The translations under genes were made by a program, and so were the position numbers. Shown one piece after another: positions 18,991 through 28,355 of a DNA stretch of 64,000 nucleotides. How positions within the stretch are numbered: the stretch's first letter is position 1; every line of letters starts with the position of its first letter. The notes under the pieces are model-generated. The model was not told the DNA's origin. It ran no database searches and was given only the letters and a program-made list of their open reading frames with translations. Source of the DNA: Pseudomonas sp. Os17 (GTDB taxonomy: Bacteria > Pseudomonadota > Gammaproteobacteria > Pseudomonadales > Pseudomonadaceae); NCBI RefSeq assembly GCF_001547895.1, contig NZ_AP014627.1, forward strand, positions 61,001 to 125,000. The letters are read 5' to 3'.

Positions 18991-19278
18991 TTACCACTCA
19001 AAGATTTTCCACGCAGGGATCAGCATATCCGGCTGATCCGAACGGATGAAGTTACCGTCGGAGCCATCAGCGCGCACCAGGAAATAGGGCTTGCCGCCCT
19101 TGGGCGTGACCTTGATGGCGTACAGAAAGCCATTTTGCCGGTATTCCTGGATGGTCTTGTCGCCTTCCGTGCGAATGGTGACTTGCGGGTCCGCTGACGG
19201 CGCATCTTCTGCGGCGATCACGGCCATTGGAGCGATTGCAATCAAGCCGGCCAGCAGCAAGCGATTTAGTGTGCGCAT
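18991..19278 (-). CDS. DUF2782 exported small protein
   Basis: This 95-aa protein starts with a Sec signal (cleavage after about residue 22, VIAAE). The mature part is a compact domain (VTIRTEGDKTIQEYRQNGFLYAIKVTPK..) typical of DUF2782. It should be periplasmic and has no enzymatic motif. It is conserved between thrB and polA (PA5494 position); function unknown. Confidence 0.88.
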   Translation of the reverse strand: MRTLNRLLLAGLIAIAPMAVIAAEDAPSADPQVTIRTEGDKTIQEYRQNGFLYAIKVTPKGGKPYFLVRADGSDGNFIRSDQPDMLIPAWKIFEW

Positions 19279-19352
19279 GATAACCTTGTCCCTTTGTCGT
19301 CAACGGTCCCGCTATTCTAGCGCCGGACCCGCCGAAAAGGTTGATCCCGCTC

Positions 19353-22145
19353 ATGAGCCAAGCCCCCCTCGTCCTGGTGGACGGTTCTTCTTATCTGTAC
19401 CGCGCGTTTCATGCGTTGCCACCGCTGACCACTTCCAAAGGCCTGCCCACGGGCGCGGTCAAGGGCGTGCTGAACATGCTCAAGAGTCTGCGCAAGCAGT
19501 ACCCGGACAGCCCGTTCGCCGTGGTCTTCGACGCCAAGGGCGGGACCTTCCGCGACGACATGTATGCCCATTACAAGGCCAACCGTCCGAGCATGCCCGA
19601 CGATATGCGGGTGCAGATCGAGCCCTTGCACGCCAGTGTGATCGCCCTGGGTTTCCCGTTGCTGTGTGTGGAAGGGGTCGAGGCCGACGACGTGATCGGC
19701 ACCCTGGCCCGCAGCAGCGCGGCGGCGGATCGTCCGGTGGTGATCTCCACCGGTGACAAGGACATGGCCCAGTTGGTGGATGGGCACATTACGCTGGTCA
19801 ACACCATGTCTGGTAGCAGCATGGATGTGGAAGGCGTGAAGGAGAAATTCGGTGTCGCTCCCGAGCAGATCATCGATTACCTGGCATTGATGGGCGACTC
19901 TTCCGACAACATCCCTGGGGTGCCGGGTATCGGTCCGAAGACGGCTTCCGGGCTGCTGGTAGGGGTCAACGGCGGGCTCAAGGAGTTGTACGAGCAGCTC
20001 GATATCGTGCCGACCCTGCCGATTCGCGGGGCCAAGACCCTGCCGGCCAAGCTCGAAGAGCACAAGGAAATGGCCTTCCTGTCCTATCAGTTGGCAACCA
20101 TCAAGGTGGACGTGCCGCTGGATATCGGGCTCGACGACCTGCACCTGGGCGAGCCGGATCGCGAGAAGCTGGTGGAGCTCTACAGCCTGCTGGAATTCAA
20201 GAGCTGGCTTGACGAGTTGCAGCGCGACGCCAAGCGCGTCGAGCTCAGTGAAGCCGAGCCGGCGCCGGCCGCTGCGCCGCAGCCGCCGGCTGCCGAACAG
20301 CCAGCGCTTGAGCTGCAGTACGAAACCATCCTCGACCAGGAGCGTTTTGCCGTCTGGCTGGAAAAACTGAAGAACGCCAAGCTGATTGCCTTCGATACCG
20401 AGACCACCGGCATCGATGCCCAGCAGGCGCAACTGGTGGGGCTGTCGTTTGCGGTCAAGGCCGGGGAAGCGGCCTACATCCCGTTGACCCACTCCTACAT
20501 GGGCGTGCCGGAGCAACTGGACCGCGACACCGTGTTGCTGGCCCTGAAGCCGTTGCTGGAGGACCCCAAGCTGCTCAAGGTCGGTCAGCACGCCAAGTTC
20601 GACATGAACATCCTGGCCAATTGCGCGATTGGCGGCGATCAGGCCAATGGCATCACTGTGCGCGGCATCGCCTTCGACACCATGCTTGAGTCCTACGTGC
20701 TCAACTCCACCGCCACCCGCCATGACATGGACAGCCTGGCGCAGAAGTACCTGGACCACACCACCGTGAGCTTCCAGGACATTGCCGGCAAGGGTGCCAA
20801 GCAGCTGACTTTCGATCAGATTCCGCTCGAGCAGGCCGGTCCCTACGCCGCTGAAGACGCCGATATCACCCTGCGTCTGCATCAGACGCTCTTCGAAAAA
20901 CTGACCGCTATCCCGAGTCTGGCCAGCGTCCTCACCGATATCGAGATGCCGCTGGTGCCGGTCCTGGCACGCATCGAGCGCCAGGGCGCACTGGTGGATG
21001 ACAAGCTCCTGGGCGTGCAGAGCATCGAGCTGGGGGACAAGATGGTGGCCCTGGAGCGCGAAGCCTTCGAGATCGCCGGTGAGGAGTTCAACCTGGGTTC
21101 GCCCAAGCAATTGGGCAGCATCCTCTACGACAAGCTTGGCCTGCCGGTGCTGAAAAAGACCGCCAAGGGCCAGCCTTCCACGGCTGAAGAGGTGCTGGCC
21201 AAGCTCGCCGAGGACGACTATCCGTTGCCGCGGGTGCTGATGCAGTACCGCTCCATGAGCAAGCTGAAGAGCACCTACACCGATCGTCTGCCCGAGCAGA
21301 TCAATCCGCGTACCGGGCGCATCCACACGTCCTATCACCAGGCGGTGGCTTCCACCGGCCGGTTGTCCTCCAGCGATCCGAACCTGCAGAACATTCCTGT
21401 GCGCACCGCCGAGGGCCGGCGCATTCGCCAGGCTTTTATCGCCCCGCCCGGCTACAAGCTGCTGGCGGCGGACTATTCGCAGATCGAGCTGCGGATCATG
21501 GCTCACCTGTCCCGGGACGAAGGCCTGCTCAATGCCTTCCGCAACAACCTGGATGTGCACACCGCCACTGCGGCCGAAGTGTTCAAGGTGGAGCTCAAGG
21601 ATGTGACGTCCGATCAGCGTCGCAGCGCCAAGGCCATCAACTTCGGCCTGATCTACGGCATGGGCGCGCAGAAGCTGGGCAAGGACATAGGGGTCGATAC
21701 CAAAACGGCCAAGGCCTATATCGACACCTATTTCGCCCGCTATCCGGGGGTTCGCCAATACATGGATCGAACCCGCGCCCAGGCGGCGGATCAGGGCTAT
21801 GTCGAGACCATCTTCGGTCGTCGGCTGTACCTGCCGGAGATCAACTCCAACAAGCCGCAGGAGCGAGCCGGTGCCGAGCGTACCGCGATCAACGCGCCGA
21901 TGCAGGGCACGGCGGCGGACATCATCAAGAAAGCCATGGTGGCGGTGGACAACTGGCTGGAGTCTTCGCAGCTGGATGCCCGGGTCATCCTTCAGGTGCA
22001 CGACGAACTGGTGCTGGAAGTGCGTGAGGACCTGGTGGACCAGGTGCGCGACGAGATTCGTGGCTACATGAGCGGTGCCGCGACCCTGGATGTGCCGTTA
22101 TTGGTGGAAGTCGGGGTGGGAAATAACTGGGATGAGGCCCATTAA
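19353..22145 (+). CDS. polA: DNA polymerase I
   Basis: This repair and gap-filling polymerase (930 aa) has all three domains. The 5' nuclease occupies about residues 1-300 ([32 protein letters not shown]). The 3'-5' proofreading domain keeps its acidic pair in FDTETTG (D348, E350), so proofreading is probably active. The polymerase domain carries motif [15 protein letters not shown] (about 705) and motif [11 protein letters not shown] (about 881). ATG 19353 follows an AAAAGG site. The sRNA ErsA lies downstream. Confidence 0.97.
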   Translation: MSQAPLVLVDGSSYLYRAFHALPPLTTSKGLPTGAVKGVLNMLKSLRKQYPDSPFAVVFDAKGGTFRDDMYAHYKANRPSMPDDMRVQIEPLHASVIALGFPLLCVEGVEADDVIGTLARSSAAADRPVVISTGDKDMAQLVDGHITLVNTMSGSSMDVEGVKEKFGVAPEQIIDYLALMGDSSDNIPGVPGIGPKTASGLLVGVNGGLKELYEQLDIVPTLPIRGAKTLPAKLEEHKEMAFLSYQLATIKVDVPLDIGLDDLHLGEPDREKLVELYSLLEFKSWLDELQRDAKRVELSEAEPAPAAAPQPPAAEQPALELQYETILDQERFAVWLEKLKNAKLIAFDTETTGIDAQQAQLVGLSFAVKAGEAAYIPLTHSYMGVPEQLDRDTVLLALKPLLEDPKLLKVGQHAKFDMNILANCAIGGDQANGITVRGIAFDTMLESYVLNSTATRHDMDSLAQKYLDHTTVSFQDIAGKGAKQLTFDQIPLEQAGPYAAEDADITLRLHQTLFEKLTAIPSLASVLTDIEMPLVPVLARIERQGALVDDKLLGVQSIELGDKMVALEREAFEIAGEEFNLGSPKQLGSILYDKLGLPVLKKTAKGQPSTAEEVLAKLAEDDYPLPRVLMQYRSMSKLKSTYTDRLPEQINPRTGRIHTSYHQAVASTGRLSSSDPNLQNIPVRTAEGRRIRQAFIAPPGYKLLAADYSQIELRIMAHLSRDEGLLNAFRNNLDVHTATAAEVFKVELKDVTSDQRRSAKAINFGLIYGMGAQKLGKDIGVDTKTAKAYIDTYFARYPGVRQYMDRTRAQAADQGYVETIFGRRLYLPEINSNKPQERAGAERTAINAPMQGTAADIIKKAMVAVDNWLESSQLDARVILQVHDELVLEVREDLVDQVRDEIRGYMSGAATLDVPLLVEVGVGNNWDEAH

Positions 22146-22166
22146 GGGCACTTTTCAGTGCTTTTT
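22144..22166 (+). terminator. terminator after polA
   Basis: A short stem GGCACT/AGTGCT with a TTTC loop runs into TTTTT right after the polA stop. A second inverted repeat at 22162-22192 (TTTTTGCCGCG/CGCGGCAAAAA) follows but has its T tract on the wrong side to terminate. Confidence 0.6.
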
Positions 22167-22256
22167 GCCGCGGCATAGTGTCGCGGCAAAAACTGGCGAC
22201 TGGCTATTAGCACGGAAAATTTCATCGCTTATTGCCAATAGTTTTTGCAACCCGCT

Positions 22257-22285
22257 GGAACTAATCCAGTGAAAGCCCACTCAGA
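22257..22285 (+). promoter_or_regulatory. AlgU (sigma-E type) promoter of the ErsA sRNA
   Basis: GGAACTA (22257-22263) and TCAGA (22281-22285) are separated by 17 bases. This matches the AlgU/sigma-22 pattern GAACTT-N16/17-TCTGA with one change in each box. It predicts a start near 22291. Confidence 0.75.
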
Positions 22286-22290
22286 GTTAC

Positions 22291-22422
22291 TGAATGGCTG
22301 GTGAAGCCCTTCGATGCTCCTATGTTGTGTTAAGTGTTGGCAGATATCTGGACCCCGCCCTAGCGGTCTAGAACTTGAACCCCGAACTTCCCCCTCCCCA
22401 TACGAAGTCCGGGGTTTTTTTT
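22291..22422 (+). ncRNA. ersA: ErsA small regulatory RNA (Spot 42-position sRNA)
   Basis: The polA-engB gap holds the Pseudomonas sRNA ErsA, which in P. aeruginosa is about 132 nt, AlgU-dependent and acts with Hfq on envelope, virulence and biofilm targets such as algC and oprD. Here the predicted start and the T tract at 22415-22422 give about 132 nt. The terminator stem is CCCCGAACTTC paired with GAAGTCCGGGG, enclosing a C-rich loop (CCCCTCCCC) that may serve as the seed. Identity rests on location, promoter type, length and recalled sequence. Confidence 0.82.
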
Positions 22423-22458
22423 GCCTGAAAATTACCTGCGCGGCGCCCAAGCTGCGTT

Positions 22459-22516
22459 AAAAAGCGGCGGGAAATGCTCATTTAGGCCCCTAAACTCCGC
22501 TTTCCCGCCGCTTTTT
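22459..22516. terminator. terminator downstream of engB
   Basis: Long arms AAAAAGCGGCGGGAAA (22459-22474) and TTTCCCGCCGCTTTTT (22501-22516) pair perfectly, with an inner TTTAGG/CCTAAA stem in the loop. A/T tracts on both sides make it work in both directions, insulating engB from ErsA. Confidence 0.85.
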
Positions 22517-22556
22517 GCCTTGCCTGATCACCGCGCAGACAATTTTTATCTACCGC

Positions 22557-23198
22557 TCAGGCCTCGGTTTCAGCGCCTTTGTCGGCCAGTTCCATCCAGC
22601 CCGCCAGTACGGTGTAAGCCTCTTCCAGGCCCATGCGCTTGGGGGCCGAGAACAGTTGGATGGTGACCGCTTCGCCCCAGCCCTTGCGGATCTGCGATTG
22701 GACCTTGAGCAAGGTGTTCTTGGCCGCGCCGTAGGTCAGCTTGTCGGCCTTGGTCAGCAGGATGTGCATCGGCATGCCGCTGGCTACGGCCCAGTCCAGC
22801 ATCAGCAGGTCGAAATCGGTCATGGGATGCCGGATGTCCATCATCAGGATCAGGCCTTTGAGGCTCTCGCGGCTGCCCAGATAGGCTTCCAGGTGGCGCT
22901 GCCAGTGCTGCTTCAAGGGGATCGGCACTTTGGCGTAGCCGTAGCCCGGCAGGTCGACCAGACGGCGATCGTCGTCTAGCTTGAAGAAGTTCAACAACTG
23001 CGTGCGCCCCGGGGTTTTCGAGGTGCGTGCCAGGCTGGCATGGGTCAGGGTGTTCAGGGCGCTGGACTTACCGGCGTTGGAACGCCCGGCGAAGGCCACT
23101 TCAAAGCCGTCATCGTCCGGGCATTGGTCGACCTTGGCGGCGCTGAGCATGAACGTAGCCTGTTGGCACAGACCGAGGATGGGGTTCTTGAGTTGCAT
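22557..23198 (-). CDS. engB: ribosome biogenesis GTP-binding protein EngB (YihA/YsxC)
   Basis: This essential GTPase (213 aa) acts in large ribosomal subunit assembly and, by family knowledge, cell division. G motifs are clear: G1 [13 protein letters not shown]3 DLPGYGYA and G4 LTKADKL. The G2 threonine lies in [11 protein letters not shown]. It is convergent with the ErsA sRNA and divergent from cytochrome c5. Confidence 0.95.
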   Translation of the reverse strand: MQLKNPILGLCQQATFMLSAAKVDQCPDDDGFEVAFAGRSNAGKSSALNTLTHASLARTSKTPGRTQLLNFFKLDDDRRLVDLPGYGYAKVPIPLKQHWQRHLEAYLGSRESLKGLILMMDIRHPMTDFDLLMLDWAVASGMPMHILLTKADKLTYGAAKNTLLKVQSQIRKGWGEAVTIQLFSAPKRMGLEEAYTVLAGWMELADKGAETEA

Positions 23199-23250
23199 GG
23201 GATTTCCGAGATAGGGGCGATGCCGAGAGTGGACGCGGCGAGCGGTGTCG

Positions 23251-23279
23251 TTTCCGTTTCAGTAGCGCCAGTATATAAT
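23251..23279 (+). promoter_or_regulatory. putative promoter of the cytochrome c5/c4 genes
   Basis: A consensus TATAAT (23274-23279) stands 17 bases after TTTCCG, a weak -35. It would give a leader of about 105 bases before the cytochrome c5 start, which is long enough to hold regulation, though I recognise no riboswitch. Confidence 0.45.
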
Positions 23280-23391
23280 GCCGCAGATTTTGTGTGCGCT
23301 TTGTCCCAGCGTAGGATGAAGTTCACGAGAGCGATAAACCTTGACTGCGCACTAGAACGCAGCACGCTCTCAACCCTGAAAAGGTCGTTTT

Positions 23392-23682
23392 ATGACGAAA
23401 TGGCTGCTAGCTGCCGGTGTCTTGATGCCGCTTTACAGCGCTCAGGCTACACAGGATCCGGAAGCTGTGTACAACCGTGTTTGTGGGGCTTGTCATTCCG
23501 GCCAACTACCCACGGCGCCCCGCAAGGGTGACCAGGAAGCTTGGGCGCCGAGGTTGGCGCAAGGTATGGAGACGCTGGTGCAACACGTGACCCAGGGTTT
23601 CAAGGCGATGCCGCCGCGTGGTTTGTGCATGGACTGCAGTGCCGAGGATTACCGAGCCATCATCCACTGGATGAGCGAGTGA
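23392..23682 (+). CDS. cytochrome c5 family monoheme protein
   Basis: This 96-aa exported protein has a short signal peptide (about 1-19, ending AQA) and one heme site CGACH near residues 31-35. A methionine in KAMPPRG is the likely sixth ligand, and the CMDC pair forms the disulfide usual in cytochrome c5. It should shuttle electrons in the periplasm. It lies 45 bases before the diheme cytochrome c4. Confidence 0.88.
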   Translation: MTKWLLAAGVLMPLYSAQATQDPEAVYNRVCGACHSGQLPTAPRKGDQEAWAPRLAQGMETLVQHVTQGFKAMPPRGLCMDCSAEDYRAIIHWMSE

Positions 23683-23727
23683 TCCCGGCCCATAACTCTT
23701 AACCCTTAGCCGTAGTTGGATTAGCTG

Positions 23728-24333
23728 ATGAACAAATTACTCGTGAGTCTGCTGTTGACCTTGGGCATCACAGGTGTAGCCCATGCCGCAGGCGACGCTG
23801 CTGCCGGTCAGGCGAAAGCCGCAGTCTGTGGCGCATGCCACGGTCCTGATGGGAACAGCATGGCGCCAAACTTTCCCAAGCTGGCCGGCCAGGGGGAAAA
23901 GTACCTGGACAAGCAGCTGCACGATATCAAGTCCGGCAAGCGCCAAGTGCTGGAAATGACCGGCCTGTTGACCAACCTGAGCGATCAGGACCTGGCTGAC
24001 ATCGCCGCTTACTTCGCCATCCAGAAAGGCAGCGTCGGTGCCGCCGATCCCAAGGTCGTGGCCCGCGGCGAAGAGCTCTTCCGTGGTGGCAAGCTCGACC
24101 AGGGCATGCCTGCCTGCACCGGCTGCCACTCGCCAAATGGCGCGGGTAACGCAGCGGCCGGTTTCCCGCATCTGGGTGGCCAGCACGCGCAGTATGTGGC
24201 CAAGCAACTGACCGACTTCCGCGAAGGCAACCGTACCAACGACGGCGACACCATGGTCATGCGCAGCATCGCCGCCAAGTTGAGCAACAAAGACATCGAA
24301 GCGGTGTCCAGCTATATTCAGGGCCTGCACTAA
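23728..24333 (+). CDS. cc4: diheme cytochrome c4
   Basis: This 201-aa periplasmic protein has a signal ending AHA (about residue 20) and two similar cytochrome domains, each with a heme site (CGACH in the first, CTGCH in the second). The sixth ligands are probably M in GNSMAPNFP and M in GDTMVMRS. Cytochrome c4 feeds terminal oxidases, including the cbb3 type, and may also supply the aa3 oxidase earlier in this window. It fits PA5490. Confidence 0.93.
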   Translation: MNKLLVSLLLTLGITGVAHAAGDAAAGQAKAAVCGACHGPDGNSMAPNFPKLAGQGEKYLDKQLHDIKSGKRQVLEMTGLLTNLSDQDLADIAAYFAIQKGSVGAADPKVVARGEELFRGGKLDQGMPACTGCHSPNGAGNAAAGFPHLGGQHAQYVAKQLTDFREGNRTNDGDTMVMRSIAAKLSNKDIEAVSSYIQGLH

Positions 24334-24408
24334 GCCGGCTCGATCAAGTTGCCGAGGGTGTTGAGCCGCGGCAACGTTAATGATCGATTAATCTGACGGT
24401 GCAAGCAT

Positions 24409-24435
24409 AAAGGGTGGCTCAGGCCGCCCTTTTTT
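24409..24435 (+). terminator. terminator after cytochrome c4
   Basis: An AAAGGGTGGC/GCCGCCCTTT stem with a short loop runs into TTTTTT. It separates the cytochrome genes from dsbA. Confidence 0.8.
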
Positions 24436-24528
24436 ATGGCGTCTGCCGCTACACTAGCGAACTCAAGCCCGCCATGATCTGTCTGAATTCAGGTCGCGCG
24501 AGGCGCCAAAATTGTCCAGGAGTAAAGC

Positions 24529-25158
24529 ATGCGTAATCTGATTCTCAGCGCCGCTCTCGTCACCGCCAGCCTGTTTGGCGTGACCGCTCAAGCTGCCGAG
24601 CCGCTTGAAGCCGGTAAAACCTACGTCGAGCTGAGCAGCGCCGTTCCGGTTGCCGTGCCTGGCAAGATCGAGGTCGTAGAGCTGTTCTGGTATGGCTGCC
24701 CACACTGCTACGCCTTCGAGCCGACCATCAATCCCTGGGTTGAGAAACTCCCTGCCGACGTCAACTTCGTGCGCATTCCAGCCATGTTTGGTGGCATCTG
24801 GAACGTTCATGGCCAACTGTTCATCACCCTGGAAGCCATGGGCGTCGAGCACAAGGTTCACAAAGCCGTATTCGAAGCCATCCACAACGGCAAGAAGCTC
24901 GCCACTCCCGAGGAAATGGCCGAGTTCCTGGCCGCCGAAGGCGTCGACAAGGACAAGTTCCTGAGCACCTACAACTCCTTCGCCGTCAAAGGCAAGGTCG
25001 AGGACGCCAAGAAGAAGGCCCAGGCCTATCAGATCACCGGCGTACCGACCATGGTGGTCAACGGCAAGTACCGTTTCGACCTGGGCACCGCCGGTGGTCC
25101 TGAAGGCGCGCTGAGCGTGGCCGACCAGCTGATCGCCAAAGAGCGTGCAGCCAAGTAA
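24529..25158 (+). CDS. dsbA: thiol:disulfide interchange protein DsbA
   Basis: This periplasmic oxidase (209 aa) introduces disulfide bonds into exported proteins. A signal peptide (1-22, ending AQA) precedes a thioredoxin fold. The active site CPHC lies in FWYGCPHCYAFE and the cis-proline in TGVPTMVVNG. AGGAGT stands before the ATG. It follows the cytochrome genes, which also depend on periplasmic thiol chemistry for heme attachment, and precedes the EEP-family gene by 11 bases. Confidence 0.95.
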   Translation: MRNLILSAALVTASLFGVTAQAAEPLEAGKTYVELSSAVPVAVPGKIEVVELFWYGCPHCYAFEPTINPWVEKLPADVNFVRIPAMFGGIWNVHGQLFITLEAMGVEHKVHKAVFEAIHNGKKLATPEEMAEFLAAEGVDKDKFLSTYNSFAVKGKVEDAKKKAQAYQITGVPTMVVNGKYRFDLGTAGGPEGALSVADQLIAKERAAK

Positions 25159-25169
25159 GCGCCGCCGTC

Positions 25170-26048
25170 ATGCCGCGCTGGGGCTCGGAACGCATCGTTG
25201 GCCTGCATGATCCGCAGGTCAACGAACACCATTTGGCGTCGACCGGCCTGCCAGCGGACAGTCGTCTGCGTTTGCTCAGTTTCAATATCCAGGTCGGTAT
25301 CAGTACCGAGCGCTATCGCCATTACCTGACGCGTGGCTGGCAGCACCTGCTGCCTCACAACGGGCGTGCCGAAAACCTGCAGAAGATCGGCAACCTGCTG
25401 GGGGACTTCGACCTGGTAGCCCTGCAGGAAGCCGATGGCGGCAGCCTGCGTTCGGGCTACGTCAATCAAGTGGAGCACCTGGCTCAGCTGGGCGCCTTCC
25501 CCTACTGGTATCAACAGCTCAATCGCAACCTTGGACGCCTGGCGCAGCACAGCAACGGCGTGCTCAGCCGCTTGCGTCCCTGGGCCATTGAAGACCATCC
25601 GCTGCCCGGCCCCAAGGGACGCGGAGCGATCCTCCTGCGTTTTGGTGAAGGCCCCGAAGCGCTGGTGGTGGTGATGATGCACCTGGCATTGGGTGCCCGG
25701 GTCCGAACCCGGCAACTGGCGTATATCCGCGAGTTGATCGGCGGCTACAAACATCAGGTGCTGATGGGGGACATGAACACCCACGCCAGCGATCTGCTGG
25801 AGCACTCCCCTTTACGCGACCTCAGCCTGTTGGCGCCGCAACTGCAGGCGACCTTCCCCAGCTGGCGTCCGCAACGCTGCCTGGACCATATCCTGCTCAG
25901 CCCCAGCCTGACCCTGGAGCGAGTCGAAGTCCTGGCCCAACCCATATCCGATCACCTGCCGGTCGCGGTAGAGATTCGTCTGCCGGGTTCGCTCACGGCC
26001 GATGCATTGCCCGCGTTGAGTCCTGCACCTCGCGGAACCGATGAATGA
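25170..26048 (+). CDS. endonuclease/exonuclease/phosphatase (EEP) family protein
   Basis: This 292-aa protein has the metal-dependent EEP fold shared by DNases and phosphodiesterases. The metal and catalytic residues appear in order: LSFNIQVG, LVALQEADGG, VMMHLALG (histidine), LMGDMNTHASD and the closing DHILLS..SDHLPV. It has no signal peptide, so it should be cytoplasmic. Its stop overlaps the GGDEF gene start (ATGA), suggesting coupled expression. The substrate cannot be read from sequence. Confidence 0.88.
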   Translation: MPRWGSERIVGLHDPQVNEHHLASTGLPADSRLRLLSFNIQVGISTERYRHYLTRGWQHLLPHNGRAENLQKIGNLLGDFDLVALQEADGGSLRSGYVNQVEHLAQLGAFPYWYQQLNRNLGRLAQHSNGVLSRLRPWAIEDHPLPGPKGRGAILLRFGEGPEALVVVMMHLALGARVRTRQLAYIRELIGGYKHQVLMGDMNTHASDLLEHSPLRDLSLLAPQLQATFPSWRPQRCLDHILLSPSLTLERVEVLAQPISDHLPVAVEIRLPGSLTADALPALSPAPRGTDE

Positions 26049-28252
26049 GCGACGACGCCCAGCGCTGGAAAGAGAAGTACCTCAAAAGTATCGAACAGCA
26101 GGAAAAGCTTGAGCGCCGTTGGGCCGCTCGCTTGGACTTGCTGCGTCGCGGCCTGGTGCGCAGCACCCTGGCGGCGGAAGGCACCGACCGTGCGGTCGAC
26201 CAGTGCATGAAGGAAATGCGCGAGGTGGTGCGCACCGACGACATGGATGCGGGGCTTGCGGCCCTGTTGCCGCGCCTGGAAAAGGCCGTGCTGGATTCCG
26301 AGCAACGGCGTGAAACCAGGATCGAACAGATGAGCAGCGCCTTGACGGCGCTGGTGACCCAATTGCAGTCCCTGCCCTTGCCCCGGGAAGTCAGCCGCCC
26401 GTTGAAGGCCTTCGCCAAGCAGTTGGATGGGCGGGTCGGCCAGGCGCGGGAGATTCCCCTGTTGCTGGGGGAGCTCAGCAGCCTTCAGGGCAAGGCCCTG
26501 AGCCAGCTGGAAACCCCGGCCGAGCCAGGTCGCCCGAGTCTGCTGCAGCGCCTGTTCGGGGGACGAGACGCCGGTGAAGCGCCCCAGGCCGAAACGGCCC
26601 CGCCCGCGGCGCCTGTTCCCGCTGCGAGCGTGCAATCCCCTCCTCCGGCCGAGGCAGTTGCAGAACCGGAGGCAGTGGCTCGCGAGCACTACCAGACCCC
26701 GACCACGGACTTGCCGGAAGTCGCCGCCATTCCTCCGGCACCCTTGGCCGTGGCCCCCGCCCCGGCCGAACCCGAGGCGCTCGTGCTTGCGGAGCCTGCA
26801 TCCGACGCGCCGGCCAGGATTGAGGCCGAAGCTGTCGGCGCCTCGGCCGCGCCTTCGGTGGTGGCATTCGTGCCCCCTGTCCTGGCGCAGGAACAGCCGC
26901 AGGAGCCGGCGCCCCAGGTCGAGATGCAAGCGCCCGTTGCGCTCGAACTGGCAGATCAGGCTCCGGCATCCGTCGACGCCGCTCCGGTCGCGCTCGCCGA
27001 GTCGCCGGCAGAGGCTCCAAGCGAGCCTCAGAGCGAGCCGGCTGCGCCCAACCCCGATGAGTTGCTGCCTCTGCCTGCGGTTTCCCCGGCGGTGCTGCTC
27101 GACAGCCTGCCCTTGCCGCCGGTCATGGCCGAGGCCCTGGCCGCCATCGATCCGGAGCAGTCCGAGCACGATGTGCTCTACGCCCTGCCGGACTCCCCCG
27201 AGCCGTCCTATAGCTCGGTGGCCAAGCATATCGAGCACACCCTGCTGGGGCTGCTCGACGACCTGAGCCTGCCGGAGCGCCATCGACCCCAGGCGGAAGC
27301 CATGCGCGATCGTCTGCAGCATGGGTTGAACTGGTATGAATTGCTGCCGATCCTCGATGATCTGGCGGTACTGATGCTGGCGATCACCGACTCGGGCCAA
27401 CACGAGTTCGAGGCCTACCTCAAACAGCTCAACGAGCGTCTGGAAGCCTTCCAGAGCAATCTGCAGGCGGCCAGCGACGGCCATGCCGACAGCAGCTCGG
27501 CGGCGCGGGCCATGGACTCGCAGATCCGCCAACAGGTCGATGGCCTGCAAAGCAGTGTGCAGGAAGCGGCGGACCTGGATGACCTCAAGCAGGTGCTGGA
27601 AAGTCATCTGGAAGGTCTGCTGGGCACCATGGATCAGCACCAGAAGCAGCGCGACGAGCGCGAGAAGGAAGTGGCCGCCCGCCTGCAAAGCCTGGCAGAA
27701 CGTGTATCGAGCATGGAGCAGGAAGCCCAGGGCTACCGTGAACACCTCGAAGAACAGCGGCAGAAGGCGCTGATCGACCCCTTGACCGGCTTGCCCAACC
27801 GCGCGGCCTGGAGCGAGCGCCTGGAGCACGAGATCGGCCAATGGCAGCAACATGGCAACAGCCTGCTGCTGGCCATGCTCGACCTCGATCACTTCAAGCG
27901 GATCAACGACAACTACGGTCATCTGGCCGGGGACAAGGTGTTGAAGATCATCGCCAACGTGCTGCGCAAGCGTCTACGGGGCAGCGATTTCATCGCTCGC
28001 TTCGGTGGCGAGGAGTTCGTCCTGCTGCTGCCCAATACCCCCTGGCCGGTTGGTGCGCGAATCGTGGAAGCGCTGCGGGCGGCGATTGAGGCTTGCCCGT
28101 TTCATTTCAAGGGAGAGCGGGTGACCATCACCGTGTCCGTCGGCCTCAGTGCGTTCAAGCCCGGTGATCGCAGCGAACTGGTGATCAAACGAGCCGATCA
28201 GGCGCTGTATCGGGCCAAGGACGCCGGTCGCAACCGGGTGGAGGCAGGCTGA
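26045..28252 (+). CDS. diguanylate cyclase (GGDEF), DgcH/PA5487-like
   Basis: This 735-aa protein makes cyclic di-GMP. The N-terminal 150 residues are charged and helical. A long linker at about 175-350 is rich in Ala, Pro and Glu and likely disordered. A helical or coiled-coil part (about 380-570) leads to the GGDEF domain. The active motif is GGEEF (654-658), and the inhibitory site RGSD lies five residues before it, so both catalysis and feedback control should work. No membrane helix is seen. It starts inside the EEP gene stop. Confidence 0.92.
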   Translation: MSDDAQRWKEKYLKSIEQQEKLERRWAARLDLLRRGLVRSTLAAEGTDRAVDQCMKEMREVVRTDDMDAGLAALLPRLEKAVLDSEQRRETRIEQMSSALTALVTQLQSLPLPREVSRPLKAFAKQLDGRVGQAREIPLLLGELSSLQGKALSQLETPAEPGRPSLLQRLFGGRDAGEAPQAETAPPAAPVPAASVQSPPPAEAVAEPEAVAREHYQTPTTDLPEVAAIPPAPLAVAPAPAEPEALVLAEPASDAPARIEAEAVGASAAPSVVAFVPPVLAQEQPQEPAPQVEMQAPVALELADQAPASVDAAPVALAESPAEAPSEPQSEPAAPNPDELLPLPAVSPAVLLDSLPLPPVMAEALAAIDPEQSEHDVLYALPDSPEPSYSSVAKHIEHTLLGLLDDLSLPERHRPQAEAMRDRLQHGLNWYELLPILDDLAVLMLAITDSGQHEFEAYLKQLNERLEAFQSNLQAASDGHADSSSAARAMDSQIRQQVDGLQSSVQEAADLDDLKQVLESHLEGLLGTMDQHQKQRDEREKEVAARLQSLAERVSSMEQEAQGYREHLEEQRQKALIDPLTGLPNRAAWSERLEHEIGQWQQHGNSLLLAMLDLDHFKRINDNYGHLAGDKVLKIIANVLRKRLRGSDFIARFGGEEFVLLLPNTPWPVGARIVEALRAAIEACPFHFKGERVTITVSVGLSAFKPGDRSELVIKRADQALYRAKDAGRNRVEAG

Positions 28253-28355
28253 GGCGCAGGCCGATTCCTGTCTCAAGCCACGGTTTTTGCCCATGGTGGC
28301 GCGGGCAGTACGTTACACTGTTGCATTCTTTGTCTTCAGCGTATTGCCTTCTGCC

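Noticed and set aside
22162..22192. Second terminator after polA
   Set aside because: The stem is strong, but T residues are in the 5' arm and A residues in the 3' arm on both strands, so it cannot act as a standard intrinsic terminator.
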